From Pseudomonadota bacterium (GTDB lineage: Bacteria > Pseudomonadota > Alphaproteobacteria > Rhizobiales > Xanthobacteraceae), in contig JAEYAW010000028.1 of NCBI GenBank assembly GCA_023404675.1, positions 124,001 to 188,000 on the forward strand: a DNA stretch of 64,000 nt. The letters run 5' to 3'. Below are positions 41,982 through 51,819 of the stretch, in pieces. The notes beneath the pieces were generated by a model that ran no database searches, was not told where the DNA came from, and saw only the letters and a program-made list of their open reading frames with translations. Every line of letters starts with the position of its first letter. The first letter of the stretch is position 1. A program made the position numbers and the translations under genes.

Positions 41982-43190
41982 TCAGTTCAGCTTCTCGATC
42001 GCCATCGCGACGCCCTGCCCAACGCCGACGCACATGGTGGCCAGCGCCAGCTTGCCGCCGCGCGTCTCCATGCCGTGCACCGCCGTCAGCGCAAGCCGCG
42101 CGCCGCTCATGCCGAGCGGATGACCGAGCGCGATGGCGCCGCCATGCGGATTGACGAAATCGGCATCGTCCTTCACGCCGAGCTGACGCAGGCAGGCTAT
42201 GCCCTGCGAGGCGAAGGCTTCGTTGAGCTCGATCAAATCGAAATCGGAAATCTTCAGGCCGAGACGCTCCATCAGCTTGCGCGTCGCCGGCACCGGACCG
42301 ATGCCCATGATGCGCGGCGGCACGCCCGCCGAGGCAAGGCCAAGAATTTTCGCGCGCGGCGTAAGGCCGTGCTTCTTCACCGCCGCCTCGGAGGCGAGGA
42401 TCATCGCGGCCGCGCCGTCATTGACGCCCGATGCGTTGCCCGCCGTCACCGTGCCGGGGTTGCGCACCACCGGCTTCAGCTTGGCGAGTGCCTCCAGCGT
42501 GGTCTCGGGACGCGGATGCTCGTCCTTGTCCACCGTGACCGGCCCCGCCTTGCCGCCCGGCACCATCACCGGCGTGATTTCCTGCGCGAAATAGCCCGCC
42601 GCGATCGCCGCGCCCGCACGCTGCTGCGAGCGGATCGCGAACGCGTCCTGATCGGCGCGCGAAATCTGGAACTCCTCGGCGACATTCTCGCCGGTCTCCG
42701 GCATCGAATCCACGCCGTACTGCTGCTTCATCAGCGGATTGACGAAACGCCAGCCGATGGTGGTGTCGTAGATATCGGCCGAGCGCGAGAACGCGCTCTC
42801 GGCCTTGCCCATCACGAACGGCGCACGCGTCATGGATTCGACGCCGCCCGCGATGGCGAACTCGCTCTCGCCGGAGCGGATCGCGCGAGCTGCCGCGCCG
42901 ACCGCGTCGAGGCCCGAGGCGCAGAGCCGGTTCAGCGTCACGCCCGGCACCGAATCCGGCAGGCCCGCAAGCAGCAGCGCCATCCGCGCCACGTTGCGGT
43001 TGTCCTCGCCCGCCTGATTGGCGCAGCCGAAATACACCTCGTCGAGCGCCGCCCAGTCGAGGGAGGGATGCTTCGCGATCAGGGCTTTCAACGGCACCGC
43101 CGCAAGGTCATCGCTGCGGACCTTGGCGAGCGATCCGCCGAACCGGCCGATCGGGGTCCGTACCGCATCGCAAATGTAAACGTCCCGCAT
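41982..43190 (-). CDS. pcaF: 3-oxoadipyl-CoA thiolase
   Basis: 402 residues. It splits beta-ketoadipyl-CoA to succinyl-CoA and acetyl-CoA, the last step of the beta-ketoadipate pathway. The thiolase triad is Cys90 (TLNRLCASGLDA), His357 (GGAIALGHPLG) and Cys387 (TMCVGVGQG). The PcaF subtype is supported by MRDVYICDAVRTPIGRFGG, FGCANQAGEDNRNVARMA and IELNEAFASQG near 320. AAGGAG precedes the ATG. Placement upstream of pcaHG also supports PcaF over generic acetyl-CoA C-acetyltransferase. pcaI, pcaJ, pcaB, pcaC and pcaD are not in the window. Confidence 0.9.
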   Translation of the reverse strand: MRDVYICDAVRTPIGRFGGSLAKVRSDDLAAVPLKALIAKHPSLDWAALDEVYFGCANQAGEDNRNVARMALLLAGLPDSVPGVTLNRLCASGLDAVGAAARAIRSGESEFAIAGGVESMTRAPFVMGKAESAFSRSADIYDTTIGWRFVNPLMKQQYGVDSMPETGENVAEEFQISRADQDAFAIRSQQRAGAAIAAGYFAQEITPVMVPGGKAGPVTVDKDEHPRPETTLEALAKLKPVVRNPGTVTAGNASGVNDGAAAMILASEAAVKKHGLTPRAKILGLASAGVPPRIMGIGPVPATRKLMERLGLKISDFDLIELNEAFASQGIACLRQLGVKDDADFVNPHGGAIALGHPLGMSGARLALTAVHGMETRGGKLALATMCVGVGQGVAMAIEKLN

Positions 43191-43201
43191 GTTCGCGCTC
43201 C

Positions 43202-43229
43202 TTGAAGGGCTGTCCTGTTGAAGGGCTGT
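43202..43229. repeat. 12-base direct repeat just upstream of pcaF
   Basis: TTGAAGGGCTGT occurs twice, perfectly, with CCTG between copies (16-base period), starting 12 bases before the pcaF ATG on the minus strand. It may be a small replication duplication of the leader or a two-site operator; a second ribosome-like AAGG could also be involved. The rest of the 242-base pcaF/mutS gap has no other feature I can support. Confidence 0.7.
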
Positions 43230-43432
43230 GGTGCCCGCATGTTGTCGTTGGCCGCGAGTTTTAAGGAACGGACCCCGGCGCGGTCAATTCACGCGGGCGC
43301 GCACCGGGCTCCGATTTCCGGCAGGCGCACCATGCAGGGACGCATGGGTTGCGCGGAAGCGAGCGGGAACGCGGGGACAACCGGCAGATTCCACGGGAAT
43401 CGCAGCCCGGGAATTTGCTAGTTTGACCCATC

Positions 43433-46147
43433 ATGACCGTTCAAGATCCCGTCCCCGCGCCCGCCGATAGCGGCCGCGTCACGCCGATGATGGAACAGTA
43501 TCTGGAGCTGAAGGCCGCCAACCCCGGCCTGCTGCTGTTCTACCGCATGGGCGATTTCTACGAGATGTTCTTCGAGGACGCCGAGACTGCGGCGCGCGCT
43601 CTCGGGATCGTGCTGACCAAACGCGGCAAGCATCAGGGCCTCGATATCCCGATGTGCGGCGTGCCGGTCGAGAAGTCGGAGGACTACCTTCATCGCCTGA
43701 TTGCGCTCGGCCACCGCGTCGCGGTGTGCGAGCAGATGGAGGACCCCGCGCTCGCCAAAAAGCGCGGCGCGAAGAGCGTCGTGAAGCGCGGCGTGGTGCG
43801 GCTGGTGACGCCCGGCACGCTCACCGAGGAAAACCTGCTCAACGCCCGCGCCAACAATTTTCTGCTTGCTGTCGCCCGCGCGCGTTCGTCCAGCGGCGAC
43901 GACCGGTTCGGCCTCGCCTGGATCGACATCTCGACCTCGGATTTCACCATCACCGAATCCGGCGCGGGCGAACTGGCCGCGACGCTGGCGCGCATCGCCC
44001 CGAACGAGGCCATCGTCGCCGATTCGATCTATCACGATGCCGAGCTCGCGCCGCTGCTGCGCGGCCTCGCCGCCGTGACGCCGGCCACCCGCGACGTGTT
44101 CGACGGCGCGACCGCCGAGCGGCGGCTGTGCGACTATTTCGCCGTCGCGACCATGGACGGCTTCGGCAGCATGTCGCGGCTGGAGGCGACTGCCGCCGCT
44201 GCCTGCGTCACCTATGTGGAGCGCACGCAGGTCGGCAAGCGCGTGCCGCTGCGTCCGCCTGCGCGCGAGAGCATCGGCGCGACCATGGCGATCGATCCGG
44301 CGACCCGCGCCAATCTCGAACTGACGCGCACGCTGTCGGGCGAGCGCAGCGGCTCGCTGCTCGACGCCATGGACTGCACCGTCACCGCCGCCGGATCGCG
44401 GCTGCTTGCCCAACGTCTCGCCGCGCCGCTCACCGAAGTCGATGCCATCGCGCGCAGACTGGACGCGGTGACGCTGTTCGCGGGCGATTCGGCGTTGCGC
44501 GACACCATCCGCGCGACGCTGCACGGCGCGCCGGACATCGCGCGCGCGCTGGCGCGGCTGGCGGTGGATCGCGGCGGCCCGCGCGATCTCGCGGCATTGC
44601 GCGACGGCATTCTCGCCGCCGATCAGGCGCTCGCGCAGCTCGGGCACATGCCCGAGCCGCCGCAGGATATCGCGGAGGCAATGGACGCGCTGCGCCGGCC
44701 CGCGCGCGACCTGGCGCAGGAGCTCGCTTTCGCGCTCGCCGAGCAACTGCCGCTGATCAAGCGCGACGGCGGCTTTGTCGCGAAGGGTTATTCCGCGCCG
44801 CTGGACGAGGCGCGCGAGCTGCGCGACGCGTCGCGGCGCGTGGTGGCGGCGATGCAGGCGCGCTACGCCGAGGAGACCGGCGTCAAGGCGCTGAAGATCA
44901 AGCACAACAATGTGCTCGGCTATTTCATCGAGGTGGCCGCGCAGCATGGCGAGCGGCTGATGGCGCCGCCGCTCAATTCCACGTTCATCCATCGTCAGAC
45001 CATGGCGGGACAGATCCGCTTCTCGACCACGGAGCTCGGCGAGATCGAAGCCAAGATCGCGAACGCCGGCGAGCGCGCGCTCGGGCTTGAGCTGGAGATT
45101 TTCGACACGCTGCGGGAAAAAGCTATCGCGGCCAGCGACGACCTGCGCGCCGCCGCCGACGGCTTCGCAGTGCTGGACGTGGCGAGCGCGCTGGCGAAAC
45201 TCGCCATCGACAACAGCTACGCCCGGCCGGAGGTCGACGATTCGCTGGCTTTCGCCATCGAGGGCGGCCGCCATCCGGTGGTGGAGCAGGCGCTCCGGCG
45301 CGATGGCCAGCCGTTCATCGCCAATGCCAGCGATCTGTCGCCGACGCCCGGCCAGAGCAACGGCCAGATCTGGCTCATCACCGGCCCGAACATGGCCGGT
45401 AAATCCACCTTCCTGCGCCAGAACGCGCTGATCGCGCTGATGGCGCAGAGCGGCAGTTTCGTGCCCGCGACGCGCGCGCGGATCGGCGTGATCGACCGGC
45501 TGTTCTCGCGCGTCGGCGCGGCCGACGATCTCGCGCGCGGCCGCTCCACCTTCATGGTGGAGATGGTGGAGACCGCCGCGATCCTCAATCAGGCCGGCGA
45601 GCGGGCGCTGGTGATCCTCGACGAGATCGGGCGCGGCACCGCGACTTTCGACGGCCTGTCCATCGCGTGGGCCACCATCGAGCATCTGCACGAGCAGAAC
45701 CGTTGCCGGGGCCTGTTCGCCACGCATTATCACGAGTTGACCGCACTCGGGGCAAAGCTGCCACGCCTGTTCAACGCCACGGTCCGCGTGAAGGAATGGC
45801 ACGGCGACGTCGTGTTCCTGCACGAGGTGATGCCGGGCGCGGCCGACCGCTCCTACGGCATTCAGGTGGCGAAGCTGGCGGGCCTTCCGCCGCCCGTCAT
45901 CACGCGCGCGAAAGCGGTGCTGGCGAAGCTGGAGGCGCAGGACCGCAGCGCCACGACCCGCGCGCTGGCCGAGGACCTACCGCTGTTCGCCGTCGCCTCG
46001 CTGCCGCCGGCGGACGCGAAGCCGCCGGGTCCTGCGGACCGGTTGCTTGAGAAAGTGAAAGCGCTCAATCCCGACGACATGTCGCCGCGCGACGCGCTTG
46101 AGGCGCTCTACGCGTTGAAGACGTCGGTTTCAGAGACGGAGCAATAA
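43433..46147 (+). CDS. mutS: DNA mismatch repair protein MutS
   Basis: MutS recognises mismatches and recruits MutL. 904 residues, a normal alphaproteobacterial length. The mismatch-contacting Phe-x-Glu is in FYRMGDFYEMF (Phe42, Glu44). Other parts are the connector (PSxxTP-like MVTPGTLTEENLL region), the lever/clamp core, and the ATPase with Walker A GPNMAGKST (651-659), GAADDLARGRSTFMVEM, Walker B VILDEIGRGTATFDG and the switch FATHYHELTAL. The C-terminal VKALNPDDMSPRDALEALYAL is the tetramerisation region. The start at 43433 (MTVQDP) has no strong ribosome site; the later ATGs are at 43487 and 43490 (VTPMMEQY). It is convergent with atpC. Confidence 0.96.
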   Translation: MTVQDPVPAPADSGRVTPMMEQYLELKAANPGLLLFYRMGDFYEMFFEDAETAARALGIVLTKRGKHQGLDIPMCGVPVEKSEDYLHRLIALGHRVAVCEQMEDPALAKKRGAKSVVKRGVVRLVTPGTLTEENLLNARANNFLLAVARARSSSGDDRFGLAWIDISTSDFTITESGAGELAATLARIAPNEAIVADSIYHDAELAPLLRGLAAVTPATRDVFDGATAERRLCDYFAVATMDGFGSMSRLEATAAAACVTYVERTQVGKRVPLRPPARESIGATMAIDPATRANLELTRTLSGERSGSLLDAMDCTVTAAGSRLLAQRLAAPLTEVDAIARRLDAVTLFAGDSALRDTIRATLHGAPDIARALARLAVDRGGPRDLAALRDGILAADQALAQLGHMPEPPQDIAEAMDALRRPARDLAQELAFALAEQLPLIKRDGGFVAKGYSAPLDEARELRDASRRVVAAMQARYAEETGVKALKIKHNNVLGYFIEVAAQHGERLMAPPLNSTFIHRQTMAGQIRFSTTELGEIEAKIANAGERALGLELEIFDTLREKAIAASDDLRAAADGFAVLDVASALAKLAIDNSYARPEVDDSLAFAIEGGRHPVVEQALRRDGQPFIANASDLSPTPGQSNGQIWLITGPNMAGKSTFLRQNALIALMAQSGSFVPATRARIGVIDRLFSRVGAADDLARGRSTFMVEMVETAAILNQAGERALVILDEIGRGTATFDGLSIAWATIEHLHEQNRCRGLFATHYHELTALGAKLPRLFNATVRVKEWHGDVVFLHEVMPGAADRSYGIQVAKLAGLPPPVITRAKAVLAKLEAQDRSATTRALAEDLPLFAVASLPPADAKPPGPADRLLEKVKALNPDDMSPRDALEALYALKTSVSETEQ

Positions 46148-46158
46148 AGCGGGATCGT

Positions 46159-46179
46159 CCCGGCCCGGATCGCGCCGGG
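46159..46179. terminator. Weak bidirectional stem-loop between mutS and atpC
   Basis: CCCGGC and GCCGGG pair around nine bases in the 41-base gap between the convergent stops. No T-run is present on either side, so it is likely a weak barrier. Confidence 0.35.
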
Positions 46180-46188
46180 AGCGGATTC

Positions 46189-46602
46189 TCAGTGCAGGGC
46201 CGTCGACTGGACCTGGCTGTGAACCTGCTTGAAGTGATCGAGCCGGGTGAATGCGCGATCGAGCGCTTGCCCGGTCGCGGTGGGAGCCTTGAGCTCAGCT
46301 TCCATCTTGCCGATCCGCTCGGCAAAGGCCGCAACGTCGAAACTGGCGACATCGGTCGCGGTTTCGGCCAGCACGGTCAGTCCCTTCTCGGAGACCTCGG
46401 CGACGCCGCCGAGCACGACCAGACGCGTCTTCTTGCCACCCGCTGTCACCGTCAGCAGGCCCGGACGCAGCTCGGCAACCAGCGGCGAGTGGCCGGCGAG
46501 AATGCCGAGATCGCCTTCCAGACCGGGAAGATCGACCTGCTCGACTTCGCCGGAGAAGGCGAGACTTTCAGGCGACACGAGATCGAAGTGAAAAGTGGCC
46601 AT
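46189..46602 (-). CDS. atpC: ATP synthase F1 subunit epsilon
   Basis: 137 residues from the second of two adjacent ATGs (46602), six bases after AAGG. The epsilon subunit couples gamma rotation to catalysis and can inhibit ATPase activity. The beta-sandwich is typical: FDLVSPESLAFSGEVEQVDLPG, LGILAGHSPLVAELRPG and VVLGGVAEVSEKGLTVLA. The C-terminal helices are shorter than in E. coli, common in alphaproteobacteria. It is the last gene of the operon and is separated from atpD by a 221-base gap that holds a family A repeat. Confidence 0.95.
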   Translation of the reverse strand: MATFHFDLVSPESLAFSGEVEQVDLPGLEGDLGILAGHSPLVAELRPGLLTVTAGGKKTRLVVLGGVAEVSEKGLTVLAETATDVASFDVAAFAERIGKMEAELKAPTATGQALDRAFTRLDHFKQVHSQVQSTALH

Positions 46603-46628
46603 CATGAACCTTCGCCGAAACGCACAGC

Positions 46629-46720
46629 CGTCATCCTGAGGTGGCCGCATCTTGCGGCCCTCGAAGGATGACAAACGGTCCCCCTTCGAGGCTCGCTGCG
46701 CTCGCACCTCAGGGTGACGG
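46629..46720. repeat. Dispersed palindromic repeat family A, copy inside the atp operon (atpD-atpC)
   Basis: CGTCATCCTGAGGTG, CCCTCGAAGGATGAC, CCCCCTTCGAGGCTCGC and GCACCTCAGGGTGACGG form near-complete inverted arms over 92 bases. It lies only 27 bases upstream of atpC, so a folded transcript would bring a long hairpin close to the atpC ribosome site. A GC-rich run CTCCTCCGCACAAGCGGGAGAGGGAG follows at about 46768-46793. Confidence 0.85.
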
Positions 46721-46823
46721 CGCAGTCGATTCGTAGAGCCTTCACATCAACGAGGCCCCACGCGGCCCTCCTCCGCACAAGCGGGAGAGGGAGCGCGCCG
46801 CGATCGCTCGCGGCGTTGCGTGA

Positions 46824-48254
46824 TCAGGCCGCCTCGGCGGCGAGCTTCTTGCCCTTCTCGACCGCTTCTTCAATGGTGCCGACCATGTAGAACGCAGCCT
46901 CCGGCAGGTAGTCGTACTTGCCTTCCACCAGGCCCTTGAAGCCCTTGATGGTATCGGCCAGCTCGACGAACTTGCCCGGCGAGCCGGTGAAGATTTCGGC
47001 GACGTGGAACGGCTGCGACATGAAACGCTCGACCTTGCGGGCGCGCGCCACGGTCAGCTTGTCCTCTTCGGACAGTTCGTCCATGCCGAGAATGGCGATG
47101 ATGTCCTGCAGGGCCTTGTAACGCTGGAGCACCTGCTGCACCTGACGGGCGACCGCGTAGTGCTCCTCGCCGACGACCAGCGGCGACAGCATGCGCGAGG
47201 TCGAGTCGAGCGGGTCCACCGCCGGATAGATGCCCTTTTCGGCGATCGAGCGCGACAGCGTGGTGGTCGCGTCAAGATGGGCGAACGAGGCGGCCGGCGC
47301 CGGGTCGGTCAAGTCGTCGGCCGGGACGTAGATCGCCTGCACCGAGGTGATCGAACCCTTGGTGGTGGTGGTGATGCGCTCCTGCAGCGCGCCCATGTCG
47401 GTGGCGAGCGTCGGCTGATAACCCACCGCCGAAGGAATACGGCCGAGCAGCGCCGACACTTCCGAGCCGGCCTGGGTGAAGCGGAAGATGTTATCCACGA
47501 AGAACAGCACGTCCTGGCCCTGATCGCGGAAGTCTTCCGCGATGGTCAGGCCGGTCAGCGCGACGCGGGCGCGCGCGCCCGGCGGCTCGTTCATCTGGCC
47601 GAACACGAGGGCGCACTTGGAGCCTTCGCCGCCGCCCTTCTTGTTCACGTTGGACTCGATGAACTCGTGATAGAGGTCGTTGCCCTCGCGGGTGCGCTCG
47701 CCGACGCCGGCGAACACCGAGTAGCCGCCGTGGGCCTTGGCGACGTTGTTGATCAGTTCCTGAATCAGCACCGTCTTGCCGACGCCGGCACCGCCGAACA
47801 GGCCGATCTTGCCGCCCTTCGCGTAAGGCGCGAGCAGGTCGACGACCTTGATGCCGGTCACGAGGATTTCAGCCTCGGTGGATTGGTCGGTGTAGGACGG
47901 CGCGGGCGCGTGGATCGGACGCTTGCCCTCGGCCTTGACCGGACCGGATTCATCGATCGGATCGCCGATGACGTTGATGATGCGGCCCAGTGTGCCCACG
48001 CCCACCGGCACCATGATCGGCTCGCCGGTGTCGGTCACTTCCTGGCCGCGCACCAGACCCTCGGTGGTGTCCATCGCGATGGCGCGGACGGTCGATTCAC
48101 CGAGATGCTGGGCGACTTCGAGGACCAGACGGGTGCTTCCGTTCTTGGTCTCGAGCGCGTTGAGAATGGCGGGCAGGTGGCCCTCGAACTGCACGTCGAC
48201 GACGGCGCCGATGACCTGGGTGATGCGCCCGACCTGATTAGCTGGCGTGGCCAT
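46824..48254 (-). CDS. atpD: ATP synthase F1 subunit beta
   Basis: 476 residues, the catalytic nucleotide-binding subunit. Walker A is GGAGVGKT (154-161), and Walker B lies in QDVLFFVDNIFR with the catalytic Glu region GERTREGNDLYHEF. The signature PSAVGYQPTLATDMG and the C-terminal DELSEEDKLTVARARKVERFMSQPF are complete. AAGGAGAG precedes the ATG. It is preceded, 24 bases upstream, by an Ohr-type gene rather than atpG directly. Confidence 0.97.
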   Translation of the reverse strand: MATPANQVGRITQVIGAVVDVQFEGHLPAILNALETKNGSTRLVLEVAQHLGESTVRAIAMDTTEGLVRGQEVTDTGEPIMVPVGVGTLGRIINVIGDPIDESGPVKAEGKRPIHAPAPSYTDQSTEAEILVTGIKVVDLLAPYAKGGKIGLFGGAGVGKTVLIQELINNVAKAHGGYSVFAGVGERTREGNDLYHEFIESNVNKKGGGEGSKCALVFGQMNEPPGARARVALTGLTIAEDFRDQGQDVLFFVDNIFRFTQAGSEVSALLGRIPSAVGYQPTLATDMGALQERITTTTKGSITSVQAIYVPADDLTDPAPAASFAHLDATTTLSRSIAEKGIYPAVDPLDSTSRMLSPLVVGEEHYAVARQVQQVLQRYKALQDIIAILGMDELSEEDKLTVARARKVERFMSQPFHVAEIFTGSPGKFVELADTIKGFKGLVEGKYDYLPEAAFYMVGTIEEAVEKGKKLAAEAA

Positions 48255-48278
48255 GAAACTCTCCTTGACGTCCGAATT

Positions 48279-48680
48279 CTAAACGACGGTCAACGTGACC
48301 GGAATGTTGCCTTTGGTCGCTTTCGAGTAAGGGCACACGGTGTGCGCCTCCTCGACCAGCGCCTGAACCTTGTCCTTGTCGGCGCCCGGCACCGACACCT
48401 TCAGCTCGACCGCGAGCGAGAAGCCGTTGTCGGTGTTGAGCGTCACCTCGGCGGTGACCTTGGCGGCCTGACCGTCGATGCCGTGTTTCTTGGCGACCAC
48501 GAGGATTGCCTGACCGAAGCAGGAGGAATAGCCAAGCGCGAACAGCTGCTCCGGATTGTGGCCGTCGCCCGCGCCGCCGAGATCCTTCGGCAGCGCCATG
48601 GCAAGGGCGAGCCCGCCATTGTCGAGCATCGCGCGGCCGTTGCGGCCGCCCTTGGTCGTTGCTGAAGTGACGTAACCCAT
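48279..48680 (-). CDS. Ohr family organic hydroperoxide reductase (OsmC superfamily), within the atp operon
   Basis: 133 residues. Ohr reduces organic hydroperoxides with two Cys: Cys54 in LFALGYSSCFGQAI (peroxidatic) and Cys116 in EEAHTVCPYSKATKGN (resolving). TSATTKGGRNGRAMLDNGG and PEQLFALGYSSCF are Ohr signatures, and electrons normally come from lipoamide. It sits between atpG (19 bases away) and atpD (24 bases away) in the same direction, so it must be co-transcribed with the ATP synthase. The usual neighbour, an OhrR regulator, is absent. This suggests constitutive expression with respiration rather than peroxide induction. Confidence 0.88.
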   Translation of the reverse strand: MGYVTSATTKGGRNGRAMLDNGGLALAMALPKDLGGAGDGHNPEQLFALGYSSCFGQAILVVAKKHGIDGQAAKVTAEVTLNTDNGFSLAVELKVSVPGADKDKVQALVEEAHTVCPYSKATKGNIPVTLTVV

Positions 48681-48699
48681 GCGCCGTCCTCCGTACCTG

Positions 48700-49578
48700 T
48701 CAGACCGCTTCCGCGCCCGAGATGATCTCGATCAGTTCCTTGGTGATCATCGCCTGACGCGTGCGGTTGTAGGTCAGCGTCTGCTTGCGGATCATCTCGC
48801 CGGCGTTGCGGGTGGCGTTGTCCATGGCGGACATCTGCGCACCGTAGAACGAGGCGTTGTTCTCCAGCAAAGCGCGGAAGATCTGCACTGCGATATTGCG
48901 CGGCAGCAGGCTCTTCAGAATCTCGTCTTCTTCCGGCTCGTAGTCGTAGGTCGCGACCGCGCCGGCAGGCGCGGAAGAGGCCTCGACCACGCGCGGAATA
49001 ATTTGCTGCGCGGTCGGGATCTGCGCGATCACCGATTTGAACTGCGCGAAGAACAGCGTACAGACATCGAACTCGCCCGCCTCGAAGCGCGCGATCACCT
49101 TCTGCGCGATGTCCTCGGCGTTGTGGAAAGCAAGCTGGCGCACCGCACGCAGATCGAGATGCTCGACGATCTGCTTGTCGAACTGGCGGCGCAGTTGCTC
49201 GTAGCCCTTGCGGCCGACGCAGAAGAACTTGACCTGCTTGCCCTGGCTCATCAGCGACAGCGCGCGCTCGCGCGCCAGACGCACGATCGAGGAGTTGAAC
49301 GCCCCCGAAAGGCCGCGCTCGCCGGTGCAGACCAGCAGCAGGTGCACGTCGCTCTTGCCCGTGCCCGCGAGCAGAACCGGCGCGTTGGCCGAGCCCGCCA
49401 TGCCACCGGCGATGTTGGAGATCACTGCTTCCATGCGCTCGGCGTAAGGACGCGCGGCTTCCGCCGCGGTCTGCGCGCGGCGCAGCTTGGAGGCGGCGAC
49501 CATCTGCATCGCCTTGGTGATCTTCTGCGTCGCCTTGGTGGAGGCGATACGGACCCGCATGTCCTTGAGAGAAGCCAT
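48700..49578 (-). CDS. atpG: ATP synthase F1 subunit gamma
   Basis: 292 residues. The rotating central stalk. The N-terminal helix is MASLKDMRVRIASTKATQKITKAMQMVAASKL in part (residues 1-32, abbreviated here as KDMRVRIASTKATQKITKAM), and the C-terminal MDNATRNAGEMIRKQTLTYNRTRQ with ITKELIEIISGA is the matching partner helix. The middle has LLVCTGERGLSGAFNSS. Both helical ends are intact. It follows atpA across a 151-base gap with a family A repeat and precedes the Ohr gene by 19 bases. Confidence 0.96.
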   Translation of the reverse strand: MASLKDMRVRIASTKATQKITKAMQMVAASKLRRAQTAAEAARPYAERMEAVISNIAGGMAGSANAPVLLAGTGKSDVHLLLVCTGERGLSGAFNSSIVRLARERALSLMSQGKQVKFFCVGRKGYEQLRRQFDKQIVEHLDLRAVRQLAFHNAEDIAQKVIARFEAGEFDVCTLFFAQFKSVIAQIPTAQQIIPRVVEASSAPAGAVATYDYEPEEDEILKSLLPRNIAVQIFRALLENNASFYGAQMSAMDNATRNAGEMIRKQTLTYNRTRQAMITKELIEIISGAEAV

Positions 49579-49603
49579 CCTTAAATCAACCCCGAGCCCA
49601 GAG

Positions 49604-49706
49604 CGTCATCCCGAGAGGCGCGGCGGAGCCGCGTCTCGAAGGATGATAAATTTGGCCGTCGCCCTTCGAGGCTCGGCGCTCCGCGCCGAGCGCCTCAGGG
49701 TGACGG
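49604..49706. repeat. Dispersed palindromic repeat family A, copy inside the atp operon (atpA-atpG)
   Basis: CGTCATCCCGAGAGGCGCGGCGG, CGTCTCGAAGGATGA, TCGCCCTTCGAGGCTCGG and GCGCCTCAGGGTGACGG form both arms. It starts 26 bases upstream of atpG on the minus strand and ends 24 bases after the atpA stop, filling the whole intercistronic gap. Confidence 0.85.
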
Positions 49707-49729
49707 AGAATGGTGGGTGCAAATCCCAC

Positions 49730-51258
<1,529 letters not shown>

Positions 51259-51259
<1 letters not shown>

Positions 51260-51819
51260 CAGCCTGCCTCTTTCATCGCGTGCTTGATCGAATTGAGTTT
51301 GGTGCGAAGCGACGAGTCGACCATGCGGCTGCCGAGCTTGACCACAAGCCCGCCGATAATCGAGGGATCGACGTTCACGTTGAGATCGACATCCTTGCCG
51401 GTGACCGACTTGAGAGCCGCCTTCAGGGATTCGAGATTCTTGTCGCTGAGCGGTTCGGCGACCGTGACATCGGCCGTCGCCTCGCCCTTGAACTTGGCCA
51501 CCAGCACGCGGAACGCCTTGACGACATCGCGCACGGCAAACAGCCGCCGGTTGCGGGTCAGCACCTTGAGGAAATTGGCTGTGAGCCCGCCGATGCCGGC
51601 CTGATCCAGCACGGCCGACAGCGCCTTGGCCTGCTCGTCGGCGGTGAACACCGGACTGCGGACAAGGCGCGTCAGATCGGCGCTCTCGCCGAGCAAACCC
51701 TCGAACTTGTCAAGATCCGCCTTGACGGCGTCGACGACCTTCTGGTCGCGCGCGAGCTCAAAAAGCGCCGTTGCGTAACGGCCTGCTACCCCTGAAACAG
51801 ACGGATCTTCTGCTGCCAC
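51259..51819 (-). CDS. atpH: ATP synthase F1 subunit delta
   Basis: 186 residues from a GTG start. The peripheral-stalk cap that links F1 to F0. N-terminal VAGRYATALFELARDQ and C-terminal VDPSIIGGLVVKLGSRMVDSSLRTKLNSI (core IIGGLVVKLGSRMVDSS) are the OSCP/delta hallmarks. The first residues MAAEDPSVSG precede the domain. It is the first gene of the atp operon; the operon promoter must lie in the following 558-base region, where I cannot name a convincing -35/-10 pair. It overlaps atpA by one base. Confidence 0.95.

Noticed and set aside
43418..45823. An 801-codon minus-strand frame opposite mutS
   Set aside because: It is rich in Arg, His and Gln with no recognisable motif, and mutS on the other strand is complete and conserved.
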